A stretch of DNA of 64,000 nucleotides from Sporosarcina sp. P34 (GCF_002743375.1 NZ_PDZC01000003.1:124001-188000), one strand, 5' to 3'. Positions 55,312-64,000 are shown, numbered from the stretch's first letter. Made by a program: numbers and translations. The notes: generated from the letters alone by a model not told the origin.

Positions 55312-57003
55312 TCAAGAAATCTGGTGATCAACAAGCCATTCACCAATGAAATCCATTAACGATTCAACTGTCCCATCTTCGAATGGTGATCTTAAGTGAG
55401 CCGTTGTAACGAGTTCTAAGAATGATTTACTTCCGCCCAATTGACACAGTGCCAAATAATCTGTCCATGCTTCGTCGAAATCATGTAAAGATCGTTGCCA
55501 AAATTGAAGCGCACAAATTTGTGCCAAAGCATAATCAATATAATAAAACGGCGCTTCATAGACATGACCTTGTCTTTGCCAAAAACCGCCTTGTTCTAAA
55601 TAGGGCTGTCCATCATAATCCCGATTAGGTAAATAAATCGTTTCAATGTCTTTCCATACCGCTTTACGTTCACTTGGTGTCATGTCAGGATTGTCATAGA
55701 TGCGTTGCTGAAACTCATCCACCGCAACGCCATAAGGTAAAAACAATACACTTTCCAGTAAGTGTGCATAACGATAACGATCTGCATCGTTTCCAAAAAA
55801 CTGATCCATCCAGTACCAAGTGAAAAACTCCATACTCATGGAATGAATTTCTGCTGCTTCAGTCGTTGGCCAAATGTATTCGGGGATGCCAATCGAACGA
55901 CTCGAATAGACTTGGAATGCATGGCCTGCTTCATGTGTCAAAACGTCAATATCACTTGAAGTTCCATTAAAATTAGAGAAGATGAACGGGGAATCATAAT
56001 TATCTATAAATGTACAATAGCCGCCAGCTTCTTTGCCTTTTTTCGCTACCAAATCCAATAAGTTTTTCCGTTTCATATAATCAAAAAAGCGTCCGGTTTC
56101 ACGCGATAACTCCTGATACATTTTTTGTCCATTTTCTAAAATCCATTCAGGAGAACCTTTAGGTTGAGGGTTTCCCTCAGGGTAATGCAAAGGTTCATCA
56201 TAAAACTTCATTTGAGAGATCCCGATTCTCCGACTTTGCATACCACGAATCTTTTCAGCCAATGGTACTACATATGTTCGAATCTGATCTCGGAAGTGTT
56301 TCATCATATGTGCATCATAGCCAATCCGATTCATACGTACATATCCCAGTTCTGTAAAATTTTTAAATCCGAGTGTCGTAGCGATTTCATGACGTACGGC
56401 AACGAGACGATCAAAAATTCTATCGAAATGATCTTCATTTGACGCATAGAAATCAGCAGTGGCATTCATAGCATCTTTTCTTACCGAGCGATCAAGTGAC
56501 TCTTTAAATGGTCCAAGTTGTGCCAATGTCAGCGTTTTGCCGTGAAACTCGATTTGTGCTGAAGCTACGAGGTTCGAGTACTCAGAAACTAATTGGTTTT
56601 CTTGTTGTAAAAGAGGCAAGACTTCATCTGAATACGAATGAATGGCATTCTCTGCAAGCTTAAATAGCTGTGGTCCCCATTTATCTTCTAATTGTGCTCG
56701 GAAAGGCGTAGAGATTACGGCTTGGTAATAATCGCTTTGTAAGGCTTGAAATTGAGGCCCAATTACATCAAAATACTCCCGTTCATCTTGATAAAAGCTA
56801 TCATTCGTATCAATCGAAGAACGGATATACATGATATTTTCCGCCGTACTAAAATCACTCGTCAACCTGTTTATATGCTCCATTATTTCGGCTTGTTCCA
56901 CGAACGTGTTCGCTTGCTTAAACTGTTCAAGTGCAGTCTTGAATTCCGTTTGTAGTTTTTCGATATCCGGGCGTGTATACTCATACTCTTCAAAAGTAAG
57001 CAT
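55312..57003 (-). CDS. M3 family oligoendopeptidase (PepF-like)
   Basis: A zinc metallopeptidase of family M3B that cleaves short peptides in the cytoplasm. The 563 residues have the zinc motif HEAGH (His357, Glu358, His361) followed by TTEAAEIHSMSMEFF, where Glu is the third ligand. No signal peptide is present. The start at 57003 follows AGGAGGAG. The substrate is not predictable. It stands alone, convergent with fhs. Confidence 0.92.
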   Translation of the reverse strand: MLTFEEYEYTRPDIEKLQTEFKTALEQFKQANTFVEQAEIMEHINRLTSDFSTAENIMYIRSSIDTNDSFYQDEREYFDVIGPQFQALQSDYYQAVISTPFRAQLEDKWGPQLFKLAENAIHSYSDEVLPLLQQENQLVSEYSNLVASAQIEFHGKTLTLAQLGPFKESLDRSVRKDAMNATADFYASNEDHFDRIFDRLVAVRHEIATTLGFKNFTELGYVRMNRIGYDAHMMKHFRDQIRTYVVPLAEKIRGMQSRRIGISQMKFYDEPLHYPEGNPQPKGSPEWILENGQKMYQELSRETGRFFDYMKRKNLLDLVAKKGKEAGGYCTFIDNYDSPFIFSNFNGTSSDIDVLTHEAGHAFQVYSSRSIGIPEYIWPTTEAAEIHSMSMEFFTWYWMDQFFGNDADRYRYAHLLESVLFLPYGVAVDEFQQRIYDNPDMTPSERKAVWKDIETIYLPNRDYDGQPYLEQGGFWQRQGHVYEAPFYYIDYALAQICALQFWQRSLHDFDEAWTDYLALCQLGGSKSFLELVTTAHLRSPFEDGTVESLMDFIGEWLVDHQIS

Positions 57004-57172
57004 TGCACTCCTCCTAATTCGTATATAATGTGACTATCCCTTCATTTTCTAGCAACGAGTAAGGAAAAGCAAACTATTTATCGAAAATGAGTCCATGAAT
57101 TGCCACAATCTTATGAGATGATGTAGGATAGAGAGAGTAAACTCTAAGTGAGCGGGAAGAAGGAGAAATTGA

Positions 57173-57460
57173 ATGCAAATAGTAAAAGGTGAGGTACAAG
57201 AACTGGTAGATCCAACGGGTATACTCGATGGTCAGCGCTACGAATTTTTATTGACAGTTACGTTAGATGAAGAAGATGAACTGTTCAATGAAGAGGGTAC
57301 TGGTTTACGTATGCTATATTCTGTAAAGGATGGCGAGCGAAAGATGCTTACATACCAATTTTATGAATTGGCAACGGAAAGTCCATTTGACGTGGAATGG
57401 GACGAAGAAGAACAAGCATCAGCAGAGCAATACTGTAATGAACATTTTCCGGAAATCTGA
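57173..57460 (+). CDS. small acidic hypothetical protein (DUF6509-like)
   Basis: A 95-residue, strongly acidic protein without membrane segments. It has an IVKGEVQELVDPTGILDGQRYEFLL opening, a DEEDELF turn and a C-terminal Glu-rich helix. I recall similar proteins in Bacillales annotated as DUF6509, but this is from memory. AAGGAGAAATTG before ATG 57173 gives a good ribosome binding site, so it is probably a real gene. The function is unknown. Confidence 0.7.
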   Translation: MQIVKGEVQELVDPTGILDGQRYEFLLTVTLDEEDELFNEEGTGLRMLYSVKDGERKMLTYQFYELATESPFDVEWDEEEQASAEQYCNEHFPEI

Positions 57461-57570
57461 ATACAAATTAGATGTTATTCTCTTTAGAATAAGGGATAAT
57501 AGACTAGAGAAATATAAGTGGTACACCCTAATAGCTTGTCATTAAAGAATTAATTATAGGAGTGTTTTAA

Positions 57571-58554
57571 ATGAATCATGAAATAGTGGATATTACGATT
57601 ATCGGCGCTGGTCCAACTGGATTGTTTTCTTCGTTCTACGCGGGTATGCGTGAGATGTCTGTCAAAATTATCGATAGTTTACCACAGCTTGGCGGCCAGT
57701 TGATCGAGCTATATCCTGATAAATACATTTATGATGTTGGCGGATTCCCTAAAGTGTTAGCAAAGGATTTAGTGGCAAACTTAGTGACGCAAGCGCATTA
57801 TGCAAAACCTGAAATTTGTTTAGGGGAAGCGGCATTGTCCTTCGAAAAGAAGGATGATCACTTTGTTTTAACGACAGACAAAGGACAACATTTGACACGT
57901 ACCATTTTATTGACCGCAGGAATTGGTGCTTTCCAACCACGTAAAATCGGTTTAAAAGAAGAACCAACATTCGAAGGGAAAACATTGCATTATGGTATTA
58001 AGGACTTGTCTATGTTTAAAGATCAAAATATCTGTGTGTGCGGCGGGGGAGACTCTGCACTGGACTGGGCATTGATGCTGGAAGATATCGCAAGTGAGGT
58101 AACACTTGTTCACCGTCGAGAACGTTTTACTGCGCATGAAACAAGTGTCAATCAACTACGCGAATCTAGTGTGAATGTTTTAACATCACACGCTATAAGT
58201 GAGTTACATGGCGATGGCGACACATTGGATAAAGTCATTCTAAAGGAAAAAGACGGCAGCGTGAAAGAACTCACATTCGATCATATTGTAGTCAATTACG
58301 GCAATATTTCCTCACTCGGCCCATTGAAAGACTGGGGTTTAGAAATGGATCGTAATTCTATTAAAGTGAACTCTCGCATGGAGACGAATATCGAAGGCAT
58401 TTATGCAGCTGGTGATGTAACAACATATGACGGCAAAGTAAAATTGATTGCAGTGGGTATGGGCGAAGCACCGGTTGCGATCAGCCACGCGAAAGCATTC
58501 CTAGATCCAAAAGCAAAAGTACAACCGTTGCACAGTACAAGCGTATTCGGTTAA
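57571..58554 (+). CDS. ferredoxin-NADP(+) reductase, thioredoxin reductase-like type
   Basis: A flavoprotein of the B. subtilis YumC/YcgT group that passes electrons between NADPH and ferredoxin or flavodoxin. The 327 residues have the FAD motif IIGAGPTGLFSSFYAG (about 7-22), the NADPH motif CVCGGGDSALDWA (about 152-164) with the NADP-type HRRERF, and the late GIYAAGDVTTYDGK FAD contact. The CxxC redox pair of thioredoxin reductase is absent, which separates it from TrxB. The start follows TAGGAGTG. Monocistronic. Confidence 0.9.
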   Translation: MNHEIVDITIIGAGPTGLFSSFYAGMREMSVKIIDSLPQLGGQLIELYPDKYIYDVGGFPKVLAKDLVANLVTQAHYAKPEICLGEAALSFEKKDDHFVLTTDKGQHLTRTILLTAGIGAFQPRKIGLKEEPTFEGKTLHYGIKDLSMFKDQNICVCGGGDSALDWALMLEDIASEVTLVHRRERFTAHETSVNQLRESSVNVLTSHAISELHGDGDTLDKVILKEKDGSVKELTFDHIVVNYGNISSLGPLKDWGLEMDRNSIKVNSRMETNIEGIYAAGDVTTYDGKVKLIAVGMGEAPVAISHAKAFLDPKAKVQPLHSTSVFG

Positions 58555-58566
58555 TAGAATAGTACG

Positions 58567-58607
58567 CGCCTTGTATGGAGAGTTTTCTACCATACAAGGT
58601 GTTTTTT
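58567..58607 (+). terminator. terminator after the ferredoxin-NADP reductase gene
   Basis: GCCTTGTATGG pairs with CCATACAAGGT, followed by GTTTTTT. Confidence 0.85.
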
Positions 58608-58620
58608 ATGCCAGTAATAT

Positions 58621-58660
58621 AAAAGGCTATCCTGAGAATTTCTCGGGATAGCCTTTTTTT
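58621..58660 (-). terminator. bidirectional terminator, mainly of the MDR gene
   Basis: AAAAGGCTATCC pairs with GGGATAGCCTTTT, extended by TGAGAA/TTCTC; T runs on both strands. Confidence 0.85.
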
Positions 58661-58672
58661 ATTGCGACCTAG

Positions 58673-59701
58673 TTAGTGCTTCGTTATTTCAAAATCAGTG
58701 ACTTTGACTAGTTGTTTACCTACATTGGTCCCATCGAATAAACCTAGAAACGCATTTGGAATATTATCGAAGCCTTCAACGATGGTTTCCTCATACTTCA
58801 ATTTGCCTTCTGATAGCCATTTACCTAAATCAGCTGATGCAGTAGCGAAGTCTGCTGCATAATCTCCCACGGTAAAGCCTTTCATCAAAGCGCTTGTTTT
58901 GATCATCGTAGTTTGAAGACGCGGACCGATGTCTTGTTGTTCTTTATTGTAAGATGAAATAGCACCGCATAGTGCAATTCGCGCATGTTTATTAAGTAAT
59001 GTAAAGACTGCATCTGTTACATCGCCACCGACATTGTCAAAATAGACATCCACACCGTCAGCTGTAGCTTTGGCCAAGTCTTCTTTAAAGCTGTCCAGTT
59101 TATAATTGACTGCCTCATCAAAGCCGTGCTCATTTTTTAAGTACTCAATCTTTTCTTGTGAACCTGCAATTCCGATTACTTTGGCACCTTTCATTTTGGC
59201 AATTTGGCCCACAACGGAACCTACTGCTCCAGCAGCGCCAGAAACGACGACCGTTTCACCTGGTTGTGGTTTACCGATATCAAGTAATCCGAAGTATGCA
59301 GTGAGGCCTGTCATACCGAGAATACCTAAATGTGTAGTAATGGGAGCAATAGTGGGATCAATTTTACGAACTGCTTTCTCGGAAGCCGCGGTATATTCTG
59401 CCCAATTTAAGTTACCCACAACAACATCTCCAGCTTTAAATGAATCAGAAGTAGATTGCGTGACTTCGCCAACGACACCACCGGCAATCACTTCATTCAG
59501 TTTAAATGGGGGGATATAGGATTTCGCATCTACCATTCTTCCTCGCATGTATGGGTCAACTGATACATATAGCGTACGAACCAGAACTTCATGATCTTTT
59601 AGTTGAGGCACAGGCTTTTTCACAAAATTGAAAGTGTCCATAGTAGGCAAGCCTTTTGGTCTGTTAGCTAAATGAATTTCTCTTTGCATCTCTAGTGTCA
59701 T
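58673..59701 (-). CDS. NADP-dependent oxidoreductase (YfmJ/leukotriene B4 dehydrogenase type)
   Basis: A 342-residue zinc-free medium-chain reductase that reduces alkenal or enone double bonds in related proteins. It has LANRPKGLPTMDTF near the N-terminus, DPYMRGRM, the glycine motif VSGAAGAVGSVVGQIAKMKGAKVIGIAGS, and VDVYFDNVGGDVTDAVF, the family signature. ATG 59701 follows AGGAGGAATT; the upstream in-frame ATG at 59767 is not supported. Likely a detoxification enzyme; the substrate is unknown. Confidence 0.88.
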   Translation of the reverse strand: MTLEMQREIHLANRPKGLPTMDTFNFVKKPVPQLKDHEVLVRTLYVSVDPYMRGRMVDAKSYIPPFKLNEVIAGGVVGEVTQSTSDSFKAGDVVVGNLNWAEYTAASEKAVRKIDPTIAPITTHLGILGMTGLTAYFGLLDIGKPQPGETVVVSGAAGAVGSVVGQIAKMKGAKVIGIAGSQEKIEYLKNEHGFDEAVNYKLDSFKEDLAKATADGVDVYFDNVGGDVTDAVFTLLNKHARIALCGAISSYNKEQQDIGPRLQTTMIKTSALMKGFTVGDYAADFATASADLGKWLSEGKLKYEETIVEGFDNIPNAFLGLFDGTNVGKQLVKVTDFEITKH

Positions 59702-59980
59702 AGTAATTCCTCCTGTTTTCATGTATATTTCAACTGTTAAACTAACTAAAAGTAAGCTTAATTTCAAGGGTACTAGGATGCGGTACGGATGTCAATCAAT
59801 TGAACTGAGAAGAAAATTTCAACTTTCTATATAGCAACAGATCAAGTTTTTTTATTTGAATATATCACCAACTATATAGAACAACTATCGATTTGAGTGG
59901 ACATTTTCTTGACGTCAAAGTAGAGTAGAGACGTAGACTTTCTGAAAAATTAATGAACTAGTCGTAAAGGAGCTAACCAG
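59702..59980. other. divergent intergenic region upstream of the response regulator
   Basis: It contains two CTATATAG palindromes (59827-59834 and 59872-59879) and a TTGACGTCAA palindrome (59909-59918). A promoter TTGACG...TAGACT with a long 19-nt spacer is possible. No gene is visible. Confidence 0.35.
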
Positions 59981-60685
59981 ATGAAAAAGGTTTTGGTTGT
60001 GGAAGATGAACAATCGATAGCTACTCTTTTGCAATACAACTTGGAGCAGGCAGGATACACCGTTTGCATAGCACGAGATGGCAATACAGCAATTTCTATG
60101 ACGCTTTCCGAAGAACCAGATTTATTGTTGCTCGATATTATGCTACCTGGCATGGATGGCATGGACGTATGCAAGAAACTTCGTCAGGAAAAAATTCATA
60201 CACCTATTTTAATGTTGACAGCGAAAGGCGATGAATTTGATAAAGTGCTTGGGCTCGAACTTGGAGCAGATGACTACCTAACAAAACCATTTAGTCCACG
60301 AGAGGTGCTTGCGCGTGTGAAAGCCATCTTGCGCAGAATGGAGTTACAGAATTCTACACAAGAAAAAGAACTGGAAACGGAACTAAGTCATGGACGTTTA
60401 CTAGTTTATCCAGATCGAATTGAAGCCTTTTTGGATGGTAGCCCTTTAGAATTGACTCCAAAAGAATTTGAACTACTTTTATACTTAATGCGACATTCAG
60501 GTAAGGTACTACACCGTGAGCAGTTGCTAAATGCGATATGGAATTATGACTACACTGGAGACTCTCGTATCGTAGATGTTCATATTAGTCACCTGAGGGA
60601 AAAAATTGAACGGGATACAAAAAGTCCGGTCTATATTAAGACTGTCAGAGGATTTGGTTATAAATTTGAAGAAGAGATAAACTGA
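59981..60685 (+). CDS. PhoP-like response regulator without an adjacent kinase
   Basis: A 234-residue OmpR/PhoB-type regulator. The receiver domain has Asp52 (LDIMLP), Thr80 and Lys102; the winged helix holds LTPKEFELLLYLMRHSGKV and GDSRIVDVHISHLREKIE. It is strikingly similar to PhoP at 33631 over its full length, including GADDYxTKPFSPREV. No histidine kinase gene follows; pstS does, behind a hairpin and Pho-box-like repeats. A paralogue that controls pst, perhaps phosphorylated by PhoR, is the simplest reading. The start follows AAAGGAGC. Confidence 0.88.
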   Translation: MKKVLVVEDEQSIATLLQYNLEQAGYTVCIARDGNTAISMTLSEEPDLLLLDIMLPGMDGMDVCKKLRQEKIHTPILMLTAKGDEFDKVLGLELGADDYLTKPFSPREVLARVKAILRRMELQNSTQEKELETELSHGRLLVYPDRIEAFLDGSPLELTPKEFELLLYLMRHSGKVLHREQLLNAIWNYDYTGDSRIVDVHISHLREKIERDTKSPVYIKTVRGFGYKFEEEIN

Positions 60686-60703
60686 ATATATTAGATACAT
60701 ACG

Positions 60704-60748
60704 AAGGCTGAAGACGAATCCATACAGGGTTGTGTCTTTGGCCTTTTA
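60704..60748 (+). terminator. probable terminator after the response regulator gene
   Basis: AAGGC and GCCTT form the base, AAGAC/GTCTT continues the stem with small internal loops; TTTT follows. Confidence 0.6.
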
Positions 60749-60807
60749 TTATCGCTTTAGCATAAGCATCCCTTTTTATATGACGGAGATCCAGAGATTG
60801 ATCTTTC

Positions 60808-60835
60808 TACACACAACCTTTACACAACCTTTACG
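60808..60835 (+). promoter_or_regulatory. Pho-box-like tandem repeats upstream of pstS
   Basis: TTTACA (60819-60824) and TTTACG (60830-60835) are 11 bp apart, with a weaker TACACA (60808-60813) one more turn upstream. PhoP boxes are TTHACA repeats with 5-nt gaps. The array lies about 32 nt before a TATAGT -10, a position fit for activation. Confidence 0.65.
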
Positions 60836-60866
60836 TTTCATCCATCAGCCTTTAATATTCATTGCT

Positions 60867-60872
60867 TATAGT
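60867..60872 (+). promoter_or_regulatory. -10 element of the pst operon
   Basis: TATAGT without a recognisable -35, as expected for an activator-dependent promoter. Confidence 0.45.
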
Positions 60873-60925
60873 AAAGAAGCAGTAGAAAATCACTACTAAA
60901 ATGAAATATCTTAGGGGGCGCAGTG

Positions 60926-61822
60926 ATGAGGAAACGTAATCGAATAACCGTATTGGCATTTGTTTTACTCTGTACGTGGGTGATCGCAGCTTGTAGTAGT
61001 CCGAAAGCAAGTACTAGTGAAAAGGAAGAAGCCAAACAACAAACTGAACCCATCACAGCAGTAGGGTCTAGTGCACTACAACCTTTAGTTGAAGCTGCAG
61101 CACAGCAGTTTGCGTTAAAAAATCCAGGCTCGGTTATAAATGTCCAAGGTGGAGGAAGCGGTACTGGGTTAAGTAAAATTAGCGAAGGGGCAGTAGATAT
61201 TGGAAACTCGGATATATTCGCGGAAGAAAAAGAAGGCGTGGACGCGGGTAGCTTAGTCGACCATAAAGTTGCGGTGGTTGGAATGGGTCCAGTAAGTCAT
61301 CCGGAAACAGGTGTAGAAGATGTGACGACTGAAGAATTGATTGGAATCTTTACAGGAGAAATCACAAACTGGAAAGAGCTTGGCGGGGTGGATCAAGAAA
61401 TAATGGTGATCAACCGTGCAAAAGGATCCGGAACACGCGCTACTTTTGAAGCATTAGTATTGCAAGGAAAACAACCACTCGAGGCACAAGAACAAGATTC
61501 TTCGGGTACGGTACGAAAAATTGTCAGTGAAACGCCGGGAGCAATCAGCTACTTAGCATTTTCTTACTTCGATGAAACGACTACAGCTCTACGGGTTAAT
61601 GGCGTGACGCCAAACCAAGAAAATGTTGAGTCAAATAAATGGGAAATTTGGGCTTACCAGCATATGTATACAAATGGAGAAGCAAAGGGTCTCGCAAAAG
61701 ACTTGATCGATTATATACTTTCCGATGATGTACAGGAAACTATACTTCCCGAAATGGACTACTTACCGGTAACGGGGATGCAAGTAGAGCGAGATGCGGA
61801 AGGAACTGTTACGAAAAAATGA
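60926..61822 (+). CDS. pstS: phosphate-binding lipoprotein PstS
   Basis: The extracellular phosphate receptor of the Pst ABC transporter. The 298 residues begin with a lipoprotein signal ending in VIAAC (Cys23). The mature part has the phosphate-loop motifs TAVGSSALQPL, GGGSGTGLSKI, and AKGSGTRATFE. ATG 60926 is preferred to GTG 60923 for its spacing to AGGGGG. It is the first gene of the pst operon, under the Pho-box-like array. Confidence 0.95.
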   Translation: MRKRNRITVLAFVLLCTWVIAACSSPKASTSEKEEAKQQTEPITAVGSSALQPLVEAAAQQFALKNPGSVINVQGGGSGTGLSKISEGAVDIGNSDIFAEEKEGVDAGSLVDHKVAVVGMGPVSHPETGVEDVTTEELIGIFTGEITNWKELGGVDQEIMVINRAKGSGTRATFEALVLQGKQPLEAQEQDSSGTVRKIVSETPGAISYLAFSYFDETTTALRVNGVTPNQENVESNKWEIWAYQHMYTNGEAKGLAKDLIDYILSDDVQETILPEMDYLPVTGMQVERDAEGTVTKK

Positions 61823-61862
61823 TAGAAACTTGTGAATTCCTCCTATCTCGAAAGGAGCGTAC

Positions 61863-62795
61863 ATGATGGCGAAGACGATCAAAGAGATAGAACATACATT
61901 GTACAGAAAAAATAGTAAAATGCGTACAGAGCGATTCGGAAAATCGCTTACTTTCCTCGCAGTAGTCTTGACTGCAGCCATCACTGCTGCCATTCTTTTT
62001 CTAGTTTTTTCAAAAGGTTTATCTACGTTCATTATGAATGATGGTAGTGTTAAAGACTTTTTTACAGGTACGACGTGGAACCCAGCGGAAGTAAATTCCC
62101 TAGGCAAACCTATTATCGGGGCCTTGCCATTTATAGTAGGGTCATTGGCGATTACAGGAATATCTGCTCTAATTGCCGGACCACTTGCGATTGGCGCAGC
62201 CATTTTCATGAGCGAGATTGCACCAAATGCGGGTAAGAGAATCATGCAGCCTGTGATCGAGTTGTTAGTAGGTATTCCTTCAGTTGTTTATGGATTTATT
62301 GGATTAAGTGTCGTCGTACCTTTTTTACGCGATCTATTTCCAGGTAGCGGATTTGGTATTGCAGCGGGGACTATCGTGTTATCTGTCATGATCTTACCGA
62401 CAGTCACGAGTTTAGCACTAGACGCAATTCAGTCAGTTCCACGTTCATTGCGTGAAGCATCGCTGGCGCTAGGTTCAACCAGATGGCAAATGATTTGTAA
62501 AGTTGTATTGAAAACTGCGAAACCTGGCCTTCTGATGGCTATCATTTTCGGAATGGCGCGAGCATTTGGTGAAGCTCTAGCAGTTCAGATGGTTATTGGG
62601 AATGCATCAGTCATTCCGCATTCGTTATTTGAACCGGCCTCCACGATTACTAGTATTTTAACAATGGGCATGGGATATACGGTGATGGGACAAGTTGAAA
62701 ATAATGCGCTCTGGTCACTCGCGCTTATACTTTTACTGATGTCGCTATTCTTCACGATTATAGTACGAATGATTGGAAAGGGGAAAAGTGCGTAA
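61863..62795 (+). CDS. pstC: phosphate ABC transporter permease PstC
   Basis: A membrane subunit of the Pst importer. The 310 residues have about six helices, the first at about 20-45, and the EAA-type coupling loop REASLALGSTRWQMICKVVL. IELLVGIPSVVYGFIGL is a conserved membrane stretch. ATG 61863 (or 61866) follows AAAGGAG. The stop codon TAA shares its last base with the pstA start. Confidence 0.95.
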   Translation: MMAKTIKEIEHTLYRKNSKMRTERFGKSLTFLAVVLTAAITAAILFLVFSKGLSTFIMNDGSVKDFFTGTTWNPAEVNSLGKPIIGALPFIVGSLAITGISALIAGPLAIGAAIFMSEIAPNAGKRIMQPVIELLVGIPSVVYGFIGLSVVVPFLRDLFPGSGFGIAAGTIVLSVMILPTVTSLALDAIQSVPRSLREASLALGSTRWQMICKVVLKTAKPGLLMAIIFGMARAFGEALAVQMVIGNASVIPHSLFEPASTITSILTMGMGYTVMGQVENNALWSLALILLLMSLFFTIIVRMIGKGKSA

Positions 62796-63679
62796 TGTCA
62801 GCTAAAACTAAAGATCGGCTCGCTACGGCTGGGCTATATGTCATTGTAGGCATCATCATTACGGTTTTGGCAGGCTTGCTTGGATTTGTCTTTGTAAAAG
62901 GTATTCCTCAGCTAAGCTGGCAATTCATCACGACACCCCCTCAGATTTTCAAAGAAGGTGGCGGAGTGGGACCTCAATTATTTAACTCCTTTTATTTACT
63001 CGTTTTGACACTGATGATTGCAGTGCCGATTGCGATTGGTGCAGGGATTTATTTAGCTGAGTATGCGAGGGATCACTGGATCATTCGCTGTATTCGCGTA
63101 CTGATTGAAGTGCTATCTTCATTACCTTCTATAGTAGTAGGATTATTCGGATTCCTCTTTTTCGTTTTGTATATGGGCTGGGGTTTTTCAATTTTATCCG
63201 GTGCCTTCGCACTTTCACTATTCAATCTACCTTTACTCGTACGAGTTGTAGAACAATCTATTTGTAACATACCGAAATCACAACGCGAAGCAGGATGGGC
63301 ACTTGGTTTTTCAAAATGGGAAACGATTACGACCATCATACTTCCAGCAGCACTTCCTGGCATCGTGACGGGTGTCATACTCGCATCGGGGAGAGTATTC
63401 GGTGAGGCGGCTGCTTTGATTTACACAGCAGGAATGAGCACACCGATTATAGATTTCACCAATTGGAATCCGTTGTCCCCCACATCTCCTTTAAATCCAT
63501 TTAGGCCGGCTGAAACATTGGCTGTTCACATTTGGAAAATTAACGGTGAAGGTATTATGCCAGACGCAGCAGCAATCTCTGACGGAGCAGCGGCATTATT
63601 GATCATCTCGATTTTATTCTTTAATTTCACATCACGCTTTATCGGGAACTGGATGTTTAAAAAAATGGGTGCCAATTAA
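62795..63679 (+). CDS. pstA: phosphate ABC transporter permease PstA
   Basis: Second membrane subunit of the Pst importer. The 294 residues have about six helices and the EAA loop QREAGWALGFSKWETITTIIL. LIEVLSSLPSIVVGLFGF parallels the PstC stretch. The start overlaps the pstC stop by one base (TAATG), so the two are translationally coupled. Confidence 0.95.
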   Translation: MSAKTKDRLATAGLYVIVGIIITVLAGLLGFVFVKGIPQLSWQFITTPPQIFKEGGGVGPQLFNSFYLLVLTLMIAVPIAIGAGIYLAEYARDHWIIRCIRVLIEVLSSLPSIVVGLFGFLFFVLYMGWGFSILSGAFALSLFNLPLLVRVVEQSICNIPKSQREAGWALGFSKWETITTIILPAALPGIVTGVILASGRVFGEAAALIYTAGMSTPIIDFTNWNPLSPTSPLNPFRPAETLAVHIWKINGEGIMPDAAAISDGAAALLIISILFFNFTSRFIGNWMFKKMGAN

Positions 63680-63691
63680 AGGAGGATATAT

Positions 63692-64000
63692 ATGCAATCG
63701 GTCGCTTTACAGCCTGTCAAAATGAAAACGAATAGAATTAAAGTAGTGGATAGTCCTGATTTTCCACGCAGTTCAGTGTTGCAAACTACCGATTTATCAG
63801 TATATTATGGTGAACATTGTGCTGTTAATGAAGTCAGTTTATCATTCCCAAAACAATCCGTTACGGCATTGATTGGTCCGTCGGGATGTGGGAAATCAAC
63901 TTTCCTGCGTTCTATTAATCGCATGAATGATGACATAGACTCATGTCGTACGGAAGGAAAAATTTATTATGAAGGAGTTGACTTGCATTCACTCAATGTG
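63692..64000 (+). CDS. pstB: phosphate ABC transporter ATPase PstB (3' end outside the window)
   Basis: The first 103 residues are present and the frame is open at the window edge. ATG 63692 follows AAAGGAGG. After a 30-residue N-terminal extension comes LQTTDLSVYYGEHCAVNEVSLSF and Walker A GPSGCGKST, then FLRSINRMNDD, the PstB-type sequence. It energises phosphate import; phoU may follow. Confidence 0.93.
   Translation, partial: MQSVALQPVKMKTNRIKVVDSPDFPRSSVLQTTDLSVYYGEHCAVNEVSLSFPKQSVTALIGPSGCGKSTFLRSINRMNDDIDSCRTEGKIYYEGVDLHSLNV

Overview
The window is a 64 kb stretch of ordinary chromosome from a spore-forming member of the Bacillales. Gene content and order match the Bacillus subtilis ezrA-ytxK, dnaE-polA and gapB-ysdB segments almost gene for gene, read in the opposite direction. 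An alpha/beta-type small acid-soluble spore protein with a sigma-G-type promoter shows a sporulator. hflKC behind phoR, a MaoC-type gene in front of phoP, a GntR gene in front of accDA and an fhs gene depart from B. subtilis and suggest a Planococcaceae (Caryophanaceae) genus such as Sporosarcina. That placement is inference. I saw no tRNA, rRNA, insertion sequence, prophage or CRISPR array.

Layout. 0-5 kb: end of a FapA/DUF342-type gene, ezrA, nifZ-thiI (tRNA 4-thiouridine) and sspA. 5-16 kb: acyl-CoA synthetase, NAD kinase, sppA-yteJ, thiol peroxidase, YtxK methylase, acetate kinase, universal stress protein, alanine dehydrogenase and an Xaa-Pro-type peptidase. 16-25 kb: ytkL, ytoI, ytpI, nrnA, dnaE, then a translationally coupled GntR-accD-accA operon. 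25-33 kb: pfkA-pyk, fxsA, ytvI and the citZ-icd-mdh operon. 33-46 kb: maoC-phoP-phoR, hflK-hflC, polA-mutM-coaE, gapB, nrdR-dnaB-dnaI. 46-51 kb: T-box-thrS, L20 leader-infC-rpmI-rplT, ysdA, ysdB. 51-60 kb: dUTPase, an HTH regulator, two MDR oxidoreductases, fhs, an M3 peptidase, a small hypothetical and a ferredoxin-NADP reductase. 60-64 kb: a second PhoP-like response regulator without a kinase gene, then pstS-pstC-pstA-pstB (cut by the window edge).

How the genes work together. The centre of the window is carbon metabolism: glycolysis (pfkA, pyk), its gluconeogenic counterpart (gapB), the first TCA steps (citZ, icd, mdh), malonyl-CoA supply (accDA) and acetate overflow (ackA). Around it lie replication and repair (dnaE, polA, mutM, dnaB, dnaI, nrdR, dUTPase), translation (thrS, infC, rpmI, rplT) and phosphate control (phoPR, the PhoP paralogue, pst).

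The most informative signals are regulatory. Three envelope-related transcription units (sppA-yteJ, hflKC, ysdB) share a sigma-W-type promoter with identical 17-nt spacing. Two exact matches to the CcpN box lie in inverted orientation at gapB. A GntR-type operator palindrome lies at the predicted start site of the GntR-accDA operon. A cre-like site overlaps the citZ start region. Tandem 11-bp Pho-box-like repeats precede pstS. A 17-bp perfect palindrome overlaps the ysdB sigma-W promoter. Protein oddities include a thiol peroxidase whose resolving cysteine seems to have moved and a DnaE whose PHP domain has lost its metal-site signature. I found no convincing wholly new system. The best candidates for new biology are the sigma-W/hflKC link, the GntR-accDA circuit and the orphan PhoP paralogue at pst.
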